Shown in pieces: positions 4,220 through 7,135 of a stretch of DNA of 7,135 nucleotides. The position numbers were made by a program, and so were the translations under genes. How positions within the stretch are numbered: position 1 is the first letter of the stretch; every line of letters begins with the position of its first letter. The notes under the pieces were generated by a model. It saw only the letters and a list, made by a program, of their open reading frames with translations, was not told where the DNA came from and did not search any database. This DNA is from Desulfobacterales bacterium. GTDB taxonomy: Bacteria > Desulfobacterota > Desulfobacteria > Desulfobacterales > 4be13. The stretch lies in NCBI GenBank assembly GCA_029940115.1, contig JAOZRQ010000364.1:1-7135 (forward strand), read 5' to 3'.

Positions 4220-5953
4220 TCATATCAGGTACCAGAGAAACGTGATTCCCCCAGCGAGGACAAAATGGGTCTCCACCAGAAACTCCAGCCGGATGCCGGG
4301 GAGCATGTGTCCCTGCTCATGCACGGCTAGCAGGACGATCAGGCACAGGGGGCAGATGGCGAGCGCGAACCCGAGGCTTGAAATCAGGCCAAATGCGCCT
4401 GACAGAAGCAAAAGACCGGCAATCACCACCAACACGGCCTTCAACAGGCGCATGGTCCGTCTCTCCCCTAGCAGGATCGGGATGGTATCCTTTCCCACGA
4501 TCCGGTCCCCCTGCATGTCAAGAACGTCAAAAAACGCAGTCCTCACGAACACCATGCCTGCGGACCAGACAAAGACTAGCGCGGTGCTCAGATCAAACCG
4601 GCCGGTCACCGACAAGGAGGGGAATATCGCGGTGACGATTCCCCACGCCACGGTGATCAGGATGCTCTTTGATCCCGGGATGTCCCGTATTCTCCGATAT
4701 CTGCCGCCGCTCAGACGCGAGGGGATGATCTCCAACCTGTATGAGAGTCCCAAGATGCTCAGAACAAGCAGAATTTTAAAGGGAAACAGCCCCATGGTGT
4801 AGGCTTTGATCAGGCCTGCCGCGCCGGCGATGAAGCCGAGGACCGCGAGGAACACCTTGTGGGTGTTGTAGAAAAGAGCCCTTTCCGGATCATTGTAATG
4901 ATCCGCGTCCGTGCCCGTGAGATTGTTGAAGATGTGCATGGACAGGACATAGAGCATGGAGATGAACACATATGCGTAATAATCGGGGATTCCCAGGAGC
5001 TTGCTGCACACGTAGCAGAGGCATCCGGCTCCGAGGGAGACGTAGATGTTGGTCAGAAGGAGGGTGCGTTGCAGGGAGAAGAACCTGCGCCATCCCCGGT
5101 TCTTGTTGAAAGGGAGGGTCTCAAGGGTCCGGTAAATCCTCTTGATGACCCAGTTCGGGGTGGACGCGCCGGCGGTGATGCCGACACATCGGGCGGACCC
5201 GATGGATTCCATGTCGAGTTCCGACTCAGTCTCCACATGATGGGCCAGCTTGCCGGCCTGCCTGGCAATCTCGGCAAGCCGCTGGGTGTTTCCGCTGTTC
5301 CGGCCCCCCACGATGATCAGGACATCCACCGAGTCTGTCAAAGATTTCACCTCGGCCTGACGCTTCTCGGTGGAATCACAGATCGTGTCAAATATCTTGT
5401 AATGAGGAAATTTTCGGGTGATCAACGCTTTTGCCGATTCAAAGAAGAGGGTGTTCTGGGTGGTCTGGGCCACAATGATGGCCTTTTCAAACTCCGGGAG
5501 CGACTCAAGCTCCTCCATGTTCCCGGCCACATGCCCCCTCTCCCCCGCATATCCGAGGAGGCCGATCACTTCGGGATGGTCCCTGTCCCCGATGATGATC
5601 GCCTCATGGCCCTGACCGGCGTGTTTTTTGATGATGGTCTGAACCTTGATCACGCGGGGGCAGGTCGCGTCAATCACGGTGAAGCCGACCTCCCTGAGTC
5701 TCTTTTTTGTCTGAGGGGGCACCCCGTGGGCCCGAATCAGGATCGTGCCCTGCCCCCGCTCCGGGATGTCCATGATCACAGATATCCCCTTGTCCTCCAA
5801 TAGCGCGAGCACTTGAGGGTTGTGTATCAGGGGGCCATAAGTGAAAATGGGGTTCTCATGCTTCCCGGGCGCGTCCAGGACCATCTCAACGGCCCGACGG
5901 ACCCCCATGCAAAAGCCGGCAGTCTTGGCAGTCAGTATTTTCATGATGCACAT
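4220..5953 (-). CDS. ispH: IspH (LytB)-UbiA fusion: HMBPP reductase joined to a membrane prenyltransferase
   Basis: Residues about 4-285 are IspH, the [4Fe-4S] enzyme of the MEP pathway that reduces HMBPP to IPP and DMAPP. Cluster cysteines are C15 (GFCMGV), C98 (ATCPR) and C192 (ICDST); H44, H76, H126 with E128 (DHPEV), the QTT at 163-165, NSGN (219-222) and ASTPNW (263-268) complete the active site. Residues about 295-577 form a UbiA-type domain with roughly nine membrane segments (near 299-318, 324-344, 366-385, 386-404, 428-448, 456-475, 502-523, 525-545, 558-575). Its second Asp motif, D476-x2-D479-x3-D483, is intact; the first is degraded (N343-N344, G347, D349, D351). Frame and sequence run through the junction without a stop, so the fusion is genuine unless the assembly is wrong. 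The start may be residue 1 or ATG 5942-5944 (MKILTAK), the usual IspH beginning; neither has a strong ribosome binding site. The prenyl acceptor is unknown. Confidence 0.93.
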   Translation of the reverse strand: MCIMKILTAKTAGFCMGVRRAVEMVLDAPGKHENPIFTYGPLIHNPQVLALLEDKGISVIMDIPERGQGTILIRAHGVPPQTKKRLREVGFTVIDATCPRVIKVQTIIKKHAGQGHEAIIIGDRDHPEVIGLLGYAGERGHVAGNMEELESLPEFEKAIIVAQTTQNTLFFESAKALITRKFPHYKIFDTICDSTEKRQAEVKSLTDSVDVLIIVGGRNSGNTQRLAEIARQAGKLAHHVETESELDMESIGSARCVGITAGASTPNWVIKRIYRTLETLPFNKNRGWRRFFSLQRTLLLTNIYVSLGAGCLCYVCSKLLGIPDYYAYVFISMLYVLSMHIFNNLTGTDADHYNDPERALFYNTHKVFLAVLGFIAGAAGLIKAYTMGLFPFKILLVLSILGLSYRLEIIPSRLSGGRYRRIRDIPGSKSILITVAWGIVTAIFPSLSVTGRFDLSTALVFVWSAGMVFVRTAFFDVLDMQGDRIVGKDTIPILLGERRTMRLLKAVLVVIAGLLLLSGAFGLISSLGFALAICPLCLIVLLAVHEQGHMLPGIRLEFLVETHFVLAGGITFLWYLI

Positions 5954-6023
5954 TCACATACCGGATCTGCCTTGAAAATGCAAGGTCTTTTCCCTGCCCC
6001 TGCTCGGGGGCTTCTGTCAACTT

Positions 6024-6045
6024 GCCCGGCAATGAATTGCCGGGC
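6024..6045. repeat. Small perfect hairpin upstream of the fusion gene
   Basis: GCCCGGCAA (6024-6032) pairs perfectly with TTGCCGGGC (6037-6045) around TGAA. It has no T-run on either strand strong enough for a terminator. It lies 71 bp upstream of the ispH-ubiA start, so it could sit in its leader or promoter region, but no promoter elements were recognised. Confidence 0.5.
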
Positions 6046-6080
6046 CATTTTCAGCAGTCCCCACGGGACTCCCCCAACTT

Positions 6081-6203
6081 CTGTGTACAGGACAAAAAAA
6101 TGATTGAGGAAAAGAAACCCGGCTTTTCTTGCGGTCAGGAGGTCGCTGGTTTGAGAAAAAGCCGGGTTTCTCGCCCATTCCCGGTTTTTTGTCCTGTACA
6201 CAG
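6081..6203. mobile_element. Palindromic MITE-like element, copy D, with perfect 9-bp target duplication
   Basis: This is the best preserved copy. Perfect 19-bp terminal inverted repeats (CTGTGTACAGGACAAAAAA and its complement, 6081-6099 and 6185-6203) enclose inner arms GAAACCCGGCTTTT and AAAAAGCCGGGTTTC. The 9-mer CCCCAACTT lies exactly on both sides (6072-6080, 6204-6212). It is 123 bp long with no reading frame. Ends beginning CTGT with 9-bp duplications resemble some IS4-group insertion sequences, but the mobilising transposase is not in the window. Confidence 0.88.
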
Positions 6204-6318
6204 CCCCAACTTATAAATACGCCCGGTGCAATCCCAAAGTGACGACCATCTCGTTCCCAAGCTCCGCGTCCCGCCCGGAATCGGGAACTGATTTACATAG
6301 GAAAGACACTCTTTTTGA

Positions 6319-6467
6319 GGCATCCTTCATTTCATATGAAAAGTGGTTTGCACTTTCCGGATGGAAAAAGTTTGCAGTTCCGCCTCTCGGCGGTGCCACA
6401 CCGCCGAGAGGCGGAACTGCAAACTTTTTCGTCTCAAAAAACTGTAAACTGATGGATGAAGGATGCC
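6319..6467. repeat. Inverted-repeat element enclosing a perfect 32-bp stem hairpin
   Basis: The outer arms GGCATCCTTCAT (6319-6330) and ATGAAGGATGCC (6456-6467) are perfect complements. Inside, 6364-6395 and 6399-6430 form a perfect 32-bp stem with the 3-base loop CCA. Its arm runs from GAAAAAGTTTGCAG to CTCGGCGGTG, so the plus-strand hairpin ends in CTTTTTC and could act as a terminator. The right part (6435-6468) is repeated at 739-770. No protein is encoded. Confidence 0.8.
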
Positions 6468-6468
6468 C

Positions 6469-6633
6469 TTTTTGATGCCAAAAGGATTGATGGACAAAAG
6501 TTCTTTGTCAAAAAGCCGGACAAAAGTTTTCGCACATCCGACAATCGACACAAAAAAATGGCAGACACCAACATGACGGCAACAAACAACAAACGTAAGT
6601 ATTCGGTAAACCCCGTCGGCCTCACCCGCGCTC
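6469..6633. other. Intergenic stretch without a recognised gene
   Basis: The plus strand stays open through here from an ATG at 6456 (MKDALFDAKRIDGQKFFVKK and on), but the predicted protein is low in complexity, continues into the hairpin repeats, and has no recognisable domain. The 11-mer GGACAAAAGTT occurs twice (6492-6502 and 6518-6528). I do not call a gene. Confidence 0.4.
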
Positions 6634-6764
6634 GGTTCGGATTGACAAATCCGAGCCGCCATCCCCGCCGGATTTGGCAATCCGGCGGGAGCGGGCACGG
6701 GGTCTGCCGGGCGTCGACGACTCCGGGCCGCCATCCCGCCGGATTTGGCAATCCGGCGGGAGCG
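6634..6764. repeat. Cluster of three hairpin repeats (GGATT-loop-AATCC family)
   Basis: Three stems follow each other: 6634-6643 with 6648-6657 (one G-T pair, loop GACA), 6664-6674 with 6679-6689 (11 bp, loop TGGC) and 6735-6745 with 6750-6760 (11 bp, loop TGGC). The last two lie in nearly identical 38-39-bp units (6655-6693, 6727-6764) that differ by one C. They are related in layout to the hairpins at 1-90, where stem sequences differ but pairing is kept. This is not a CRISPR array: units are too few and carry internal perfect stems. Confidence 0.8.
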
Positions 6765-7135
6765 ACGCTCGACTGCATGAGCGTTGGTTCGGCTTGAGGC
6801 CGGACGCAAACAGCCTGCCCTTGGTGTGCGAGTCCCCTAGGGTATGGTGGAGCCTCAAGGCACATGCGAAGAATGTCGGCAACTGTCGGGGGCCACAAAG
6901 TGTTCTCCCATCGCAGCTCCGGCCCGCAAATGCAGGCTCGGGCATGACTCGCATGTCAATGCCCCCCCGAAGGCGGACACTCCTGTTGCAACTCGTGGCT
7001 GATCGAAAAAATGACACCCGACTCTGCCAACAAGGACGCCTGCACCATGAGGGATGACGAATGTCAACAACCTTCTGCGCCACAAACCCGCAAAAACCCA
7101 AAAAAACGGTGAATCCCACTCCAACAAGGAAGGAC
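6765..7135. other. Terminal stretch without a recognised gene
   Basis: Long open frames exist on the minus strand (for example from 7119 or 7127 leftwards), but they overlap each other, run into the hairpin repeats, are rich in Arg, Cys and Ser and show no domain, as expected of GC-rich noncoding DNA. The end of the window (about 7060-7135) is rich in A and C on the plus strand. No RNA gene or element boundary could be identified. Confidence 0.4.

Noticed and set aside
4173..4802. Plus-strand open frame (209 codons) opposite the UbiA domain
   Set aside because: It is antisense to a conserved membrane domain and starts inside a dispersed repeat.
4859..5803. Plus-strand open frame (314 codons) opposite the fusion gene
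   Set aside because: It is an antisense shadow of the IspH-UbiA coding sequence, with no recognisable domain and a composition typical of reverse-frame translation.
6655..6764. Possible CRISPR array
   Set aside because: There are only two close units plus one diverged hairpin, each with an internal 11-bp perfect stem and nothing like regular spacers; no cas genes are nearby.
6622..7119. Minus-strand open frame (165 codons) at the window end
   Set aside because: It runs through the hairpin cluster, overlaps other equally long frames, and has no domain or clear ribosome binding site.
7060..7135. A/C-rich end considered as a diversity-generating template repeat
   Set aside because: No matching variable repeat, reverse transcriptase or target gene is in the window; base composition alone is not evidence.

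Overview
The window is a repeat-crowded, gene-poor stretch with three confident protein genes, all on the minus strand. They are a compact octaheme c-type cytochrome of the hydroxylamine oxidoreductase (HAO) family (1584-2852), a NuoE/HndA-type [2Fe-2S] protein whose 5' end looks frameshifted (231-626, with a displaced start near 670), and a 577-residue protein joining IspH (LytB) to a UbiA-family membrane prenyltransferase (4220-5953). Multiheme cytochromes, an HndA/NuoE-like subunit and very dense dispersed palindromes would fit an anaerobic Desulfobacterota (sulfate-reducer-like) genome, perhaps one of the repeat-rich Desulfobacteraceae. This is inference: there is no rRNA or other taxonomic marker here.

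Layout. 1-160: tandem hairpin repeats. 231-670: NuoE-like gene. 671-1583: no gene; dispersed repeats, two hexamer arrays (AAC-N3) flanking a long inverted-repeat element, an AGAAACCCGG-type inverted repeat, and a palindromic element just behind the cytochrome stop codon. 1584-2866: cytochrome gene and its ribosome binding site. 2867-4219: hexamer arrays, inverted repeats, two small non-autonomous mobile-element-like palindromes with target-site duplications, a 129-bp tandem duplication, and a decayed toxin-antitoxin-like gene pair ending in a VapC-like start. 4220-5953: ispH-ubiA fusion. 5954-7135: no recognised gene; another palindromic element with a perfect 9-bp target-site duplication, an element containing a perfect 32-bp stem hairpin, and a second cluster of hairpin repeats like those at 1-160.

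The genes do not form one operon; 0.9 to 1.4 kb of repeats separate them. The cytochrome would act in the periplasm on nitrogen oxides such as hydroxylamine or nitrite. The NuoE-like protein would pass electrons between NAD(P)H and a flavoprotein or hydrogenase partner lying outside the window. The fusion would couple isoprenoid precursor formation to a membrane prenyl transfer. The most notable points are the IspH-UbiA fusion with a degraded first Asp-rich motif, the stand-alone octaheme cytochrome, and at least two families of small palindromic insertions whose target duplications can be read directly.
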